Shown: positions 1-7,260, counted from the stretch's first letter. The stretch is 39,025 bases of DNA from Cupriavidus sp. UYMMa02A (GCA_001725945.1 LRMT01000088.1:1-39025), one strand, 5' to 3'. The notes: generated by a model not told the origin, from the letters alone. Numbers and translations are program-made.

Positions 1-52
1 TCAGGCGGCGAGCCCACAGATTGCGTGCGATGTAGCTGAGCGGAATCGCCAT
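1..52 (-). CDS. FtsX-type ABC transporter permease, N-terminal fragment
   Basis: Read on the minus strand, an ATG at 52..50 opens a frame that runs off the window and gives MAIPLSYIARNLWARRL. This resembles the start of MacB/FtsX-type ABC permeases, where a short basic cytoplasmic segment precedes the first membrane helix. Its start lies 8 bases after the stop of a second permease fragment (61..63), as in operons with two consecutive permease genes. Only 17 codons are visible, so the family call comes from the N-terminal pattern and the neighbour. The substrate cannot be inferred. Confidence 0.5.
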   Translation of the reverse strand, partial: MAIPLSYIARNLWARRL

Positions 53-60
53 GCGAATCC

Positions 61-120
61 CTAGCCGATCGCCCGCAGGCCTTCCACGATGCGCACGCGC
101 GCCGCCTGCACGGCCGGCAC
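61..120 (-). CDS. FtsX-type ABC transporter permease, C-terminal fragment
   Basis: The minus-strand frame ending at the TAG in 63..61 reads VPAVQAARVRIVEGLRAIG then stop. This is the typical ending of FtsX/MacB permeases: a Pro-Ala-x-x-Ala-Ala-R segment followed by a short amphipathic tail ending in LR-x-G. The frame meets a stop two codons further upstream, exactly where TonB sequence begins on the other strand. The permease body is therefore absent. The break at about 118-125 is either a real rearrangement or a chimeric join. Confidence 0.45.
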   Translation of the reverse strand: MPAVQAARVRIVEGLRAIG

Positions 121-121
121 G

Positions 122-355
122 AGCTATCCGGCCCAGTCGCGCCGCATGGGCGAGACCGGCAAGACCGTCGTGCGCCTGACGACCGACGAAACCGGCAAGG
201 TCATCAAGACGTCGGTGGTATCTTCGAGCGGGTCGTCACGTCTGGACCAGGCTGCCGTGGACGCCGTCCAGCGCATGCGCTGCAAGCCGTACATGGACAA
301 CGGCCGCGCCGTCGCCGTGACCGCGCAGCAGCCGATCGGATTCGAACTCAACTGA
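122..355 (+). CDS. TonB C-terminal domain, 5'-truncated
   Basis: This is the periplasmic C-terminal domain of an energy-transducing TonB protein, which contacts the TonB box of outer-membrane receptors. Visible signs are SYPAQSRRMGETG at the start of the domain, a VVRLTTDETGKV strand, the SSRLDQAAVDAV helix and the closing FELN. The stop is at 353-355 and exbB starts 33 bases later, the usual tonB-exbB-exbD order. The N-terminal membrane anchor and the proline-rich spacer are missing. Upstream of about 122 the DNA instead matches ABC permease sequence on the other strand. The ATG at 89 lies in that foreign part and is not the true start. Confidence 0.7.
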   Translation, partial: SYPAQSRRMGETGKTVVRLTTDETGKVIKTSVVSSSGSSRLDQAAVDAVQRMRCKPYMDNGRAVAVTAQQPIGFELN

Positions 356-388
356 TCTCAACCTATAACGCACTTACCAGGAACCAAC

Positions 389-1117
389 ATGCAGGACCTC
401 GGACTTTCCCACCTCTGGTCGCAAGGCGATTTCGTCATGCGTGTGACGGCCATCATTCTGCTGATCATGTCGCTCTTGTCGTGGATCGTGATCCTTACCA
501 AGGCGTGGGATCTGTTTCGCCTGAAGAAGATGGCTCATGGCGCGGAAAAGCGCTTCTGGCACTCTGACGACTTCGACCACGCGCTCGAGACGCTCGGCGC
601 CAGCGACGCCAACCCGTTCCGCACGCTGGCCATCGCCGGCAAGGACGCCGCCCAGCATCACCGGGCCAGCCAGCCGCAGCTGCACGACGTGATGGATATC
701 TCCGACTGGCTGACCCGCTCGCTCAAGAGCTCGATCGACGAGGCCGTGGCACGCATGCAGTCGGGCCTGGCGGTGCTGGCCTCGGTCGGCTCGACCGCGC
801 CTTTCGTGGGCCTGTTCGGCACGGTGTGGGGCATCTATCATGCACTGATCGGCATCGGTGCCTCGGGCGTGCCGACGATCGACAAGGTCGCCGGTCCGGT
901 TGGTGAAGCACTGATCATGACGGCGTTCGGCCTGGCAGTGGCCATTCCCGCGGTGCTCGGCTACAACGCGCTGACCCGCGGCAACAAGGCGGTCATCTCC
1001 AAGCTGAACCGCTTCGCCCACGATCTGCACGCCTACTTCGTCACCGGCGCGCGTATTCGCCCCGCCACCGCCCGCACCGACGACAGCGCCGTGCGCCTCG
1101 CTGCGGCACGGCAGTAA
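389..1117 (+). CDS. exbB: ExbB/TolQ-family proton channel subunit
   Basis: A 242-residue inner-membrane protein that forms with ExbD the proton-driven motor energising TonB. Three membrane segments are visible: near residues 15-37 (VTAIILLIMSLLSWIVIL), near 130-150 (LAVLASVGSTAPFVGLFGTV) and near 170-190 (ALIMTAFGLAVAIPAVLGYN). The GSTAPFVGLFGTVWGI segment is the MotA/TolQ/ExbB channel signature. A CAGGAA ribosome site precedes the ATG. It follows the TonB fragment and precedes exbD by 24 bases, so the three probably form one unit. The frame is intact. TolQ is unlikely because the partners are TonB, ExbD and HemP. Confidence 0.93.
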   Translation: MQDLGLSHLWSQGDFVMRVTAIILLIMSLLSWIVILTKAWDLFRLKKMAHGAEKRFWHSDDFDHALETLGASDANPFRTLAIAGKDAAQHHRASQPQLHDVMDISDWLTRSLKSSIDEAVARMQSGLAVLASVGSTAPFVGLFGTVWGIYHALIGIGASGVPTIDKVAGPVGEALIMTAFGLAVAIPAVLGYNALTRGNKAVISKLNRFAHDLHAYFVTGARIRPATARTDDSAVRLAAARQ

Positions 1118-1141
1118 CACCACCGCATCAAGGAAGTCATC

Positions 1142-1555
<414 letters not shown>

Positions 1556-1592
1556 GTTCCGGCCGACCAGTCTGACCGGTCACAGGCAGCAA

Positions 1593-1626
1593 GAAAGGGC
1601 ATCCCGCGGGGTGCCCTTTCTGTCTT
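1593..1626 (+). terminator. Rho-independent terminator after exbD
   Basis: GAAAGGGCATCCC pairs with GGGGTGCCCTTTC across a 2-base GC centre, a 13-base stem with one G-T wobble whose innermost pairs will open to form the loop. It is followed by TGTCTT. It lies 38 bases after the exbD stop. Confidence 0.85.
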
Positions 1627-1670
1627 GTGGCGTGCGGCAGCAAGAAGTGCAACGCGATGGATTGCCACTA

Positions 1671-1699
1671 TTGTAATGATAACGGTTCTCATTTATGAT
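1671..1699 (+). promoter_or_regulatory. Fur-box promoter of hemP
   Basis: A good sigma-70 promoter is visible: -35 TTGTAA (1671-1676), a 17-base spacer and -10 TATGAT (1694-1699). The spacer is filled by TGATAAC-G-GTTCTCA (1677-1691), a 7-1-7 inverted repeat close to the Fur consensus TGATAAT-n-ATTATCA. Bound Fur would cover both promoter elements. This predicts repression under iron-replete conditions, in line with the heme-uptake gene 85 bases downstream. Confidence 0.8.
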
Positions 1700-1783
1700 G
1701 ATCCGATCGCAAGCACTGCCGGTGGGCGAGACCCCAATTCTCGGCGTGCAAGCCAACCACCTACTGCCGAACGGAGCCAGATA

Positions 1784-2103
1784 ATGAGCACCCTTTCCCT
1801 GCCGCTGTCGCAACCCCGTGAAGTCACCCGCCGCCGACTGTCGTTACGCCGCGTGGAAGTTGCGCCGCAGGGCCGACGCGATACCACCGCGCGTCCGCGC
1901 TCGAATCCGTGAAATCGGCCGTTGCGGCCCTGCCCGCACGCCTGGAGGCGCTGGTGCGCGACAACCTGCCGAACACGCCCGCGTGCGAGCCGGTTGCGCT
2001 GGAGTCCATCATGCGCGGCGCCACAAAGCTGCCGATCCGCCATAACGGCGACATCTACACGCTGCGCGTCACGCGCTACGGCAAGCTGATCCTGACGAAG
2101 TAA
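1784..2103 (+). CDS. hemP: Hemin uptake protein HemP (frame broken once)
   Basis: The C-terminus LPIRHNGDIYTLRVTRYGKL followed by ILTK is the HemP family signature (HNG-x-Y-x-LR-x-TR-x-GKLILTK), a small protein linked to Fur-controlled heme uptake. The ATG at 1784 has a GGAG ribosome site and starts MSTLSLPLSQPREVTRRRLS, but its frame stops at 1912. The HemP frame is open through this stretch, with a possible GTG start at 1909. One missing base between about 1852 and 1908 would join them into about 106 residues. The alternative is a 65-residue HemP from the GTG. The C-terminal call is secure and the start is less so. The gene is monocistronic behind the Fur-box promoter. Confidence 0.8.
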
Positions 2104-2202
2104 AACGAAGGCACGACGCCTGCAGCGACCGTGCGGCGGGTGGGGCAGTGAAATAGCGAAGGGTTGGCAGGCCGGACGGCCCGCCGGAGTGATGCGAATG
2201 CC

Positions 2203-2223
2203 GGCCCCGCTGCTCGCGGGGCC
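2203..2223. terminator. Candidate bidirectional terminator hairpin
   Basis: GGCCCCGC and GCGGGGCC form an 8-base perfect stem around a TGCTC loop, between the convergent hemP and GlcG/HbpS genes. Neither side has a clear T-tract, so termination activity is only suggested by position. Confidence 0.4.
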
Positions 2224-2236
2224 CTCCTGCAAAGGA

Positions 2237-2643
2237 TCAGAGACCCAGCGCGGCAATGCCGGCACGGGCGATCTGCGCGTCTTCTGTTGACTTGACGCCC
2301 GAAACGCCTACCGCACCCACGACCTGGTCGTTGTGGACGATGGGCACGCCACCTTCCAGCATGCCCTGCAGCGTTGGCGCCGTCATGAAGGAATAGCGGC
2401 CGTTGTTGATCATGTCTTCGTAGATCTTCGACTCACGGCGGCCAGTGCCGATGTGCGGGCCTTTTCCGTGGCGATGTAGGCGGAGATCGGCGCGGCGCTG
2501 TCCAGGCGCTGCATGGCCAGCATGTGGCCGCCATCATCCACCACCACGATCGAGACAGCCCACTGATGGGTCTTTGCCTCGGCCTCTGCTGCGGCCATGA
2601 TCTTCTTCACGTCTTCTGCCGTCAGCACGGTCTTTTGCTGCAT
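2237..2643 (-). CDS. GlcG/HbpS-family heme-binding-type protein (frame broken once)
   Basis: Starts MQQKTVLTAEDVKKIMAAAE and contains VSIVVVDDGGHMLAMQRLD, then IATEKARTSA, the usual N-terminal half of the GlcG/HbpS family (PF03928-type), which includes heme-binding HbpS proteins. The annotated frame stops early. Adding one base in the GGCC run at about 2441-2443 restores GRRESKIYEDMINNG and a regular C-terminal half ending STEDAQIARAGIAALGL, 135 residues in all, the normal family length. It converges with hemP, and a role in heme or redox handling fits that context. The exact function of this subfamily is uncertain. Confidence 0.8.
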
Positions 2644-2823
2644 ACCACTCTCCTGATGTTCGTACAGTGTGAGGCAGAAGTATAGCGCCGCACAATTGCC
2701 ACAGTCATCGCGGCGGGCCAGTCAGCAAGGGTCAAACACAATTGCCAAACGACATGACCCGCGCGGGAGGCGGGTCATGTTGCAGATCAGGCGCCATGAC
2801 ACGGCGCGGGAAACGCCGATATG

Positions 2824-3080
2824 TCAGGCGCCGTCGGTGAACGGGTCCGGCTTGCTGATCCTCGCACCATCGGTGTACGGATCGGGCTTGCTGATCCGGG
2901 CGCGTCGGTAAAGGGATCGGTCTTGCCGACGCGTGCGCCATCGGTGAACGCATCGACCTTGCCAATCTTGGCACCGTCCAGATACGGATCCACCTTGCCT
3001 GTGCCAGCGAACGACGAAACTGACACGACGGAAAGCGCTGCCAGGGCCGTTGCGGCAGCCAAACTACGCTTGATGTTCAT
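2824..3080 (-). CDS. Secreted protein of five 12-residue Asp-rich repeats (frame broken once)
   Basis: A Sec-type signal peptide (MNIKRSLAAATALAALSVVS, then VSSFA before GTG) is followed by a tandem repeat: GKVDPYLDGAKI, GKVDAFTDGARV, GKTDPFTDGARI, SKPDPYTDGARI, SKPDPFTDGA and stop. The last two and a half repeats appear only after restoring one base (G on the coding strand) at about 2902; the DNA repeat itself proves the correction. The mature protein is then almost entirely repeat, about 60 residues, with consensus (G/S)K-x-D-x-(Y/F)-(T/L)-D-G-A-(R/K)-(I/V). AAGGGGAA is a good ribosome site. I recognise no characterised family. Acidic DPxTDGA units could bind cations, but that is speculation. 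Confidence 0.75.
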
Positions 3081-3167
3081 GAGTGATTCCCCTTAGTTCT
3101 CAATGACAGACAGGCACCGCGCGAGACACGATCTATTCGTGTGGCATCGCGGCGTCACAAGTGCAGT

Positions 3168-3183
3168 TTAGGGGAAACCCTAA
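3168..3183. promoter_or_regulatory. Inverted repeat upstream of the 12-residue repeat protein
   Basis: TTAGGG-GAAA-CCCTAA is a perfect 6-base inverted repeat with a 4-base centre, about 90-100 bases upstream of the start at 3080. A second related TTAG/CTAA element (GCTAACCC) follows at about 3193. Position and symmetry suggest a regulator site or an RNA hairpin near the promoter. I cannot name the regulator. Confidence 0.35.
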
Positions 3184-3289
3184 TATGAAAGTGCTAACCC
3201 TTTGATAAATCCATTCAGGAAATTTGACCCCACTACCGCCATAGGGAACCTGTCCGGAGCTGCTCACCATAGGGCTTTCGCTGCGGGAA

Positions 3290-3319
3290 GAAAATAAAAG
3301 AGCCCCATTGCTGGGGCTC
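3290..3319 (-). terminator. Rho-independent terminator of the Tyr-Gly repeat gene
   Basis: On the minus strand GAGCCCC-AGCAAT-GGGGCTC is followed by TTTTATTTT. It lies 30 bases beyond the stop of the gene at 3350-3667. Confidence 0.85.
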
Positions 3320-3349
3320 ATTCTTTCAAAATCCTTCAAGGCCAGGTGA

Positions 3350-3667
3350 TCAGCGCCAGTGGCCATGCCCGTGATAGCCACGCGGGCCATAGTAGGGACG
3401 CGGACCATAATAGCGTGCCTGGCCATAGTAGCGAGGGCCGTAGTAGCGGGGGCCGTAGTACACAGGCGCCGGGCCATAGTAGACCGGGGCCGGCGCACCA
3501 CGACCGGCGGCGGGGGCGGATAGTAGACCGGGGCTGGGGGATAGTAGGCCGGGGCCCGATCACCACGCCGGGCACACCAATCGCAACGCCAACGCTCACA
3601 TGGGCCATTGCCGCGCCCGACGCAAGGCCTGCGACGATACCGAATGCTGCGAGCCACCAACGTTCAT
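3350..3667 (-). CDS. Small secreted Pro/Tyr/Gly-rich repeat protein (frame broken three times)
   Basis: The reconstructed protein is about 106 residues. It opens MKRWWLAAFGIVAGLASG, a signal peptide ending AAMA, followed by HVSVGVAIGVPGVVIG, a Pro-Tyr stretch (AYYPPAPVYYPPPPP), then units of the form GPxYYG (PVYYGPAPVYYGPRYYGPR and similar) and a His-rich end YHGHGHWR. Three single missing bases are needed, near 3663 (AAA read as AA after the ATG), 3552 and 3496. Each frame carries the matching part of the repeat, which makes the reconstruction convincing. Similar YYGP-rich exported proteins are common and uncharacterised in betaproteobacteria. An envelope or surface role is inference. A clear terminator follows. 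Confidence 0.7.
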
Positions 3668-3827
3668 TTCCTGCCCCTCTGTCCCGGATTTCTGATGACT
3701 CTATTCTAGTGGCTCGGAAATTCGCAGTGCAACGGCGCACACGACATTGTTACGAGGCGTAACAGACGGATCACTTCTGGATAGAGCCGCGAACTTCCGC
3801 GTAGCGATAGTGCGCTTGCATTTGCAC

Positions 3828-3856
3828 TTGCGTCCCGGATGCGCAGCCACCACAAT
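3828..3856 (+). promoter_or_regulatory. Candidate promoter of tRNA-Leu
   Basis: TTGCGT (3828-3833), a 17-base spacer and CACAAT (3851-3856) lie just upstream of the tRNA 5' end at 3871. Spacing is right; the -10 matches TATAAT at four of six positions. Confidence 0.4.
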
Positions 3857-3870
3857 ATCGGGCTTTCCGC

Positions 3871-3956
3871 GCGGCCGTGGAGAAATTGGTAGACTCAGCA
3901 GACTTAAAATCTGCCGCCCTTACGGGCTTACGGGTTCGAGTCCCGTGGCCGCACCA
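3871..3956 (+). tRNA. tRNA-Leu (UAA)
   Basis: The 86-base sequence folds as a class II tRNA. The acceptor stem is GCGGCCG with TGGCCGC and an encoded CCA at 3954-3956. The anticodon stem GCAGA/TCTGC encloses CTTAAAA with anticodon TAA at 3905-3907. A long variable arm (GCCCTTACGGGC region) is typical of leucine tRNAs, and the T arm contains GGTTCGAGTCC. It stands alone between the repeat-protein gene and yeiH. Confidence 0.96.
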
Positions 3957-3999
3957 GCGCAAGGCAGGTCGCGGCCATCATCGGGACCCGTCTGACCGC

Positions 4000-5083
4000 T
4001 CAGGCCATCACGTAGCAGAGCGAAGCACCCGCACACATCAGGAAGACGAACAGCACGCCAGCCAGCGCCAGCGGCTTGCGTCCGGCGCGCAGCAGGTCAC
4101 CGATCCGCGTGTGCAGGCCGATGGCCAGCATGGCGCAGGCCAGCATCCAGTTGTCCAGCGCGATCAGGCCGCCCTTCCATCCTGCGGAACCGCACCGGCC
4201 GAATTCACAGCCATCACGGCAACGAAGCCCACCGCGAACCACGGCACCGACTTCAGCAGGCCACGCAGCGCGGGCCACCGGATTGGGCTTTTGCATCCTT
4301 GTTCGGCCACAGGGCCATCACCAGCAGCACCGGGCCGAGCGCCAGCACGCGCACCATCTTGGCCACCACCGCGGCGTCCGCCGTGGTATCACCGATCATC
4401 TTGCCGGCCGCGATCACCTGTGCCACCTCGTGCAGCGTCGCGCCGGTGAAGATGCCGAACATACGGTCGCTGACGTTCCAGTGCCACGAGGCGGTCACCA
4501 GCTCGAACAGGTACGGGTAAAGCAGCATGCCCACGGTACCGAACAGCACCACCGTGGCCACCGCCACTGCCGTCTGCTTGTCATCGGTACGCACAACCGA
4601 CGACACGGCGATCGCCGCCGCTGCGCCACAGATTGCGCTGCCGGAGCTGACCAGGATGGCCTCGCGGCGGCTCAGGCCGAACACGGTCGTGCCGATCCAC
4701 GTGCCGAATAGCAGGGTCCCAAGCAGCATGGCAAGCGGCACCACGATGCCGGGCAGGCCAAGCGCCGCAATCGACGCAAAGGTCAATCGCAGGCCATACA
4801 GGGCCACGCCAAGGCGCAGCAGGTGGTGGCGGGCGAGCTGCATGCCCGGGGCAAGCGGCTGCAGCCAGTGCTTGGGCAGCGTATTCGCGGCGACCATACC
4901 GGCGCACATCGCCAGCGTCAGCGCGCTCAGGCCGTAGCGGGAAATGGCCGGGTGATCGGCGAGCACCATGGCCAGCCACGCGACGCCGCCAAGAGGCAGC
5001 AAAGGCAGCAGGCGCTGGTGCCACGGCAGCACGGCGGCTGGCGAGACAGCCTGAGCGGGTGTAGGGGCGGACATGGAAGACAT
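4000..5083 (-). CDS. yeiH: YeiH family putative sulfate export transporter (frame broken twice)
   Basis: A polytopic membrane protein of about 361 residues with roughly ten hydrophobic helices. Family landmarks are GVALYGLRLTFASIAALG, REAILVSSGSAICGAAAAIA and the later GATLHEVAQVIAAG segment. Two single missing bases explain the broken end: a five-A run read as four at about 4290, restoring KSPIRWPALRGLLKSVPWF, and TT read as T at about 4180, restoring QDWKGGLIALDNWM. The C-terminus is MCAGASLCYVMA. I take the ATG at 5083 (MSSMSAPTP); an upstream in-frame start at 5140 would run into the operator. It is divergent from a LysR regulator, as yeiH is from yeiE in enterobacteria. The transported substrate is not proven for the family. 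Confidence 0.85.
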
Positions 5084-5144
5084 GGCGGCAGTCGTTATGG
5101 TTAGGTGACTTGAGCGTACCCGTCCCCCGTCAATCTGCAAAACG

Positions 5145-5166
5145 GGTAATATCGTTATGAATTACC
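5145..5166. promoter_or_regulatory. Candidate LysR operator between yeiH and its regulator
   Basis: GGTAAT (5145-5150) and ATTACC (5161-5166) are perfect inverted arms separated by 10 bases. They sit 12 bases before the regulator start at 5179 and about 60 bases before yeiH. LysR proteins typically bind such dyads in the divergent promoter region. Confidence 0.55.
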
Positions 5167-5178
5167 TGAAATGTCGAT

Positions 5179-6096
5179 ATGGATCAACGCCCCCTTCGCC
5201 TGACCTTGCGCCAGCTCCAGGTCTTCGTCTCCGTGGCACAGCACGGCAGCACGGTCGCCGCGTCGGAAGCGCTGGCCATGTCCCAGTCGGCCGTCAGCGC
5301 CTCGCTGGCAGAGCTCGAGCGTGCGCTCGACGGCCCCTTGTTCGACCGCGTGGCGCGGCGGCTTAGCATCAATGAGACCGGACGACAGTTTTTCCCGCGC
5401 GCCTTGTCGCTGCTCGACCAGGCCCAGGAACTCGAACGCTTTGCCACGCAGACCGGCGTGCAGCTACGCATCGCGGCCAGCAATACGATCGGCAGCTATA
5501 TCCTTCCGGCTCTGCTTGCCGGCTTCCGAGCGTCGCAGGGCGGACCTTGCCAGCTTGACCTGCGCATCGGCAACACGCGCGACGTATTGCGCTCGCTGAT
5601 GCAGTTCGATGCCGACATCGGGCTTGTCGAAGGCGCAAGCCATGAGCGCGAGCTGCGCAGCGTACCGTGGTGCGACGACGAAATGGTCGTGGTGGTTGGC
5701 CCCACCCATCCCCTTGCGGCCCCGGATGCGTCGTTCGATGGCCTGCGCGATGCTGAATGGATCGTGCGCGAGCCGGGCTCCGGCACGCGCGAGATCATCG
5801 AGGAACGACTGGTGCCCTTGCTCGGTGAACTGCGCTTCGCGCTGGAACTGGGCAATGCGGAGGCCATCAAGCGTGCCGTGATGAGCGGCTTCGGCGTGAG
5901 CTGCCTGTCGCTGCATGTGGTGCGGGACGAACTGGAGCGCGGCACGCTGGTGGCTGTGCGCGAGGGACTGCCGCGCATCGTGCGTCCGCTGCAGCTTGTC
6001 GTGCACCAGGACAAGTTTCCGACGCGGGGACTGCTGGCGTTCACCGAGTACCTGCGCCTGCGCGTAGTGGCTGCACAGACTGGCGCGAAGGCCTGA
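5179..6096 (+). CDS. LysR-family transcriptional regulator, YeiE-like
   Basis: 305 residues, intact. The N-terminal winged helix-turn-helix is at residues about 6-65 (LTLRQLQVFVSVAQHGSTV, then AASEALAMSQSAVSASLAELE), followed by a linker helix and a periplasmic-binding-type effector domain (about 95-295) with VREPGSGTREIIEE. The SGTR segment is typical of CysB/Cbl/YeiE-type anion-sensing LysR proteins. It is transcribed away from yeiH with a dyad in the shared region, so it most likely controls yeiH and itself. The effector is unknown; sulfite or a related anion would be an inference from the family. A terminator follows at 6126. Confidence 0.9.
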   Translation: MDQRPLRLTLRQLQVFVSVAQHGSTVAASEALAMSQSAVSASLAELERALDGPLFDRVARRLSINETGRQFFPRALSLLDQAQELERFATQTGVQLRIAASNTIGSYILPALLAGFRASQGGPCQLDLRIGNTRDVLRSLMQFDADIGLVEGASHERELRSVPWCDDEMVVVVGPTHPLAAPDASFDGLRDAEWIVREPGSGTREIIEERLVPLLGELRFALELGNAEAIKRAVMSGFGVSCLSLHVVRDELERGTLVAVREGLPRIVRPLQLVVHQDKFPTRGLLAFTEYLRLRVVAAQTGAKA

Positions 6097-6125
6097 ACGG
6101 CCGCCGGACTGGATACAGAAACGAA

Positions 6126-6153
6126 AACAGCGCCCGATGGGCGCTGTTTTTTT
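6126..6153. terminator. Rho-independent terminator after the LysR gene
   Basis: AACAGCGCCC-GAT-GGGCGCTGTT is a 10-base perfect stem followed by a T-run on the plus strand. The minus strand also ends in TTTTCGT, so it could act for the convergent tRNA transcript too. Confidence 0.88.
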
Positions 6154-6157
6154 CAAC

Positions 6158-6231
6158 TGGAGGCGGAGGTCGGAATCGAACCGGCGTACACGGCTTTGCA
6201 GGCCGCTGCATAACCACTCTGCCACCCCGCC
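6158..6231 (-). tRNA. tRNA-Cys (GCA)
   Basis: 74 bases on the minus strand. The acceptor stem is GGCGGGG with CTCCGCC, U73 and encoded CCA (complement of 6158-6160). The anticodon arm GCGGC-CTGCAAA-GCCGT gives GCA, and the T arm has GGTTCGATTCC. It follows tRNA-Gly on the same strand, a pairing seen beside pgsA in related genomes. Confidence 0.95.
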
Positions 6232-6333
6232 AGGTGACGTGCTGCTGGATTGTATCCGCATTCCCTGAACGCTGCCTGACAGCGCCTGCGGTTACCAACC
6301 CAAACAAAAGGAGCGCTGCTTCCCTTTGGGGAT

Positions 6334-6409
6334 TGGAGCGGGAGACGAGTCTCGAACTCGCGACCTCAACCTTGGCAAGGTTGCGCTCTACCAACTGAGC
6401 TACTCCCGC
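6334..6409 (-). tRNA. tRNA-Gly (GCC)
   Basis: 76 bases on the minus strand. The acceptor stem is GCGGGAG with CTCCCGC, U73 and encoded CCA. The D arm is AGCTCAGTTGGTAGAGC, the anticodon loop TTGCCAA with GCC, and the T arm GAGTTCGAGACTC. It lies 153 bases downstream of pgsA and is probably co-transcribed with it and with tRNA-Cys. Confidence 0.95.
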
Positions 6410-6562
6410 ATTGCGCTGCTTTTGCCTACGCATTTGGCTGCAAATAACAGCTTCTTGCGCTAAACCAGCTTATCTTGCTGCTTTCGTTTATGTCGTCAGC
6501 AGCGAGAACGAGATTATTGCAAAGAATGAGTCCGTTCGTCAACACCTTTTTTGCGCGCGGCA

Positions 6563-7162
6563 TCATTTCTGAGTGCGGGCCTCGCCAAGCACGCCGCTGC
6601 GCTCGCGGATCTGCGGCCACGCCAGCTTCATGTAATAGAACATCGACCAGAGCGTCAGCACGGCGGCCACGTAGATCATCCATGTCCCTACCACCTGCGC
6701 GTCGATGCCGAACAAGCGGTCGCTGTACAGCAGCATGGGAATCGCCACCATCTGCACGGTAGTCTTCAGCTTGCCGAGGAAATTGACCGCCACGCTCTTC
6801 GAAGCGCCGATCTGTGCCATCCACTCGCGCAAGGCAGAGATCGTGATCTCGCGGCCGATGATGACCAGTGCCACCAGATCGGCCACGCGTCCCAGTGCCA
6901 GCAGCGACAACAGCGCTGCCGTGACCATCAGCTTGTCGGCCACCGGGTCCAGGAACGCACCGAATGCCGAAGTCTGGTTCCAGCGCCGCGCCAGGAAGCC
7001 ATCCAGCCAGTCCGTGACCGCGGCGATGATGAAGAAGGACGCCGCGGTGATGTTCTTCGTGTGCATCGGCAGCCATGCTTCCGGCAGGTAGTACACGCCG
7101 ACCACGAGGGGAATCATGGCAACGCGCAACCAGGTCAGCAGGATCGGGATATTGAAGGGCAT
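6563..7162 (-). CDS. pgsA: CDP-diacylglycerol-glycerol-3-phosphate 3-phosphatidyltransferase
   Basis: 199 residues, intact. It makes phosphatidylglycerol phosphate from CDP-diacylglycerol in the inner membrane, the committed step to phosphatidylglycerol and cardiolipin. The CDP-alcohol phosphotransferase motif D-G-x2-A-R-x8-G-x3-D-x3-D is complete in DWLDGFLARRWNQTSAFG followed by AFLDPVADK (residues about 55-81). Four to five hydrophobic helices surround it, and the GREITISALREWMA segment is typical of PgsA. The start MPFNIPILLTWLR is the family N-terminus. The uvrC stop is 98 bases upstream, and tRNA-Gly and tRNA-Cys follow. Confidence 0.94.
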   Translation of the reverse strand: MPFNIPILLTWLRVAMIPLVVGVYYLPEAWLPMHTKNITAASFFIIAAVTDWLDGFLARRWNQTSAFGAFLDPVADKLMVTAALLSLLALGRVADLVALVIIGREITISALREWMAQIGASKSVAVNFLGKLKTTVQMVAIPMLLYSDRLFGIDAQVVGTWMIYVAAVLTLWSMFYYMKLAWPQIRERSGVLGEARTQK

Positions 7163-7260
7163 GGGGCTTGGAGACCGATGGTGCAGTGACGAATTCCGCG
7201 ATTGTCGCCGATTTCGGCGCGAATGCGCGCCTAACCGGCCAAATCGCGAGCATAGACGCG

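Noticed and set aside
89..121. ATG at 89 as the start of a short TonB-like protein
   Set aside because: The bases 61-120 match permease sequence on the other strand, so the first eleven codons are not TonB sequence.
4253..4300. NPVARA in a third frame at the yeiH break as evidence of a more complex rearrangement
   Set aside because: Reading KSPIRWPALRGLLKSVPWF in the expected next frame needs only one missing A and gives a continuous membrane protein.
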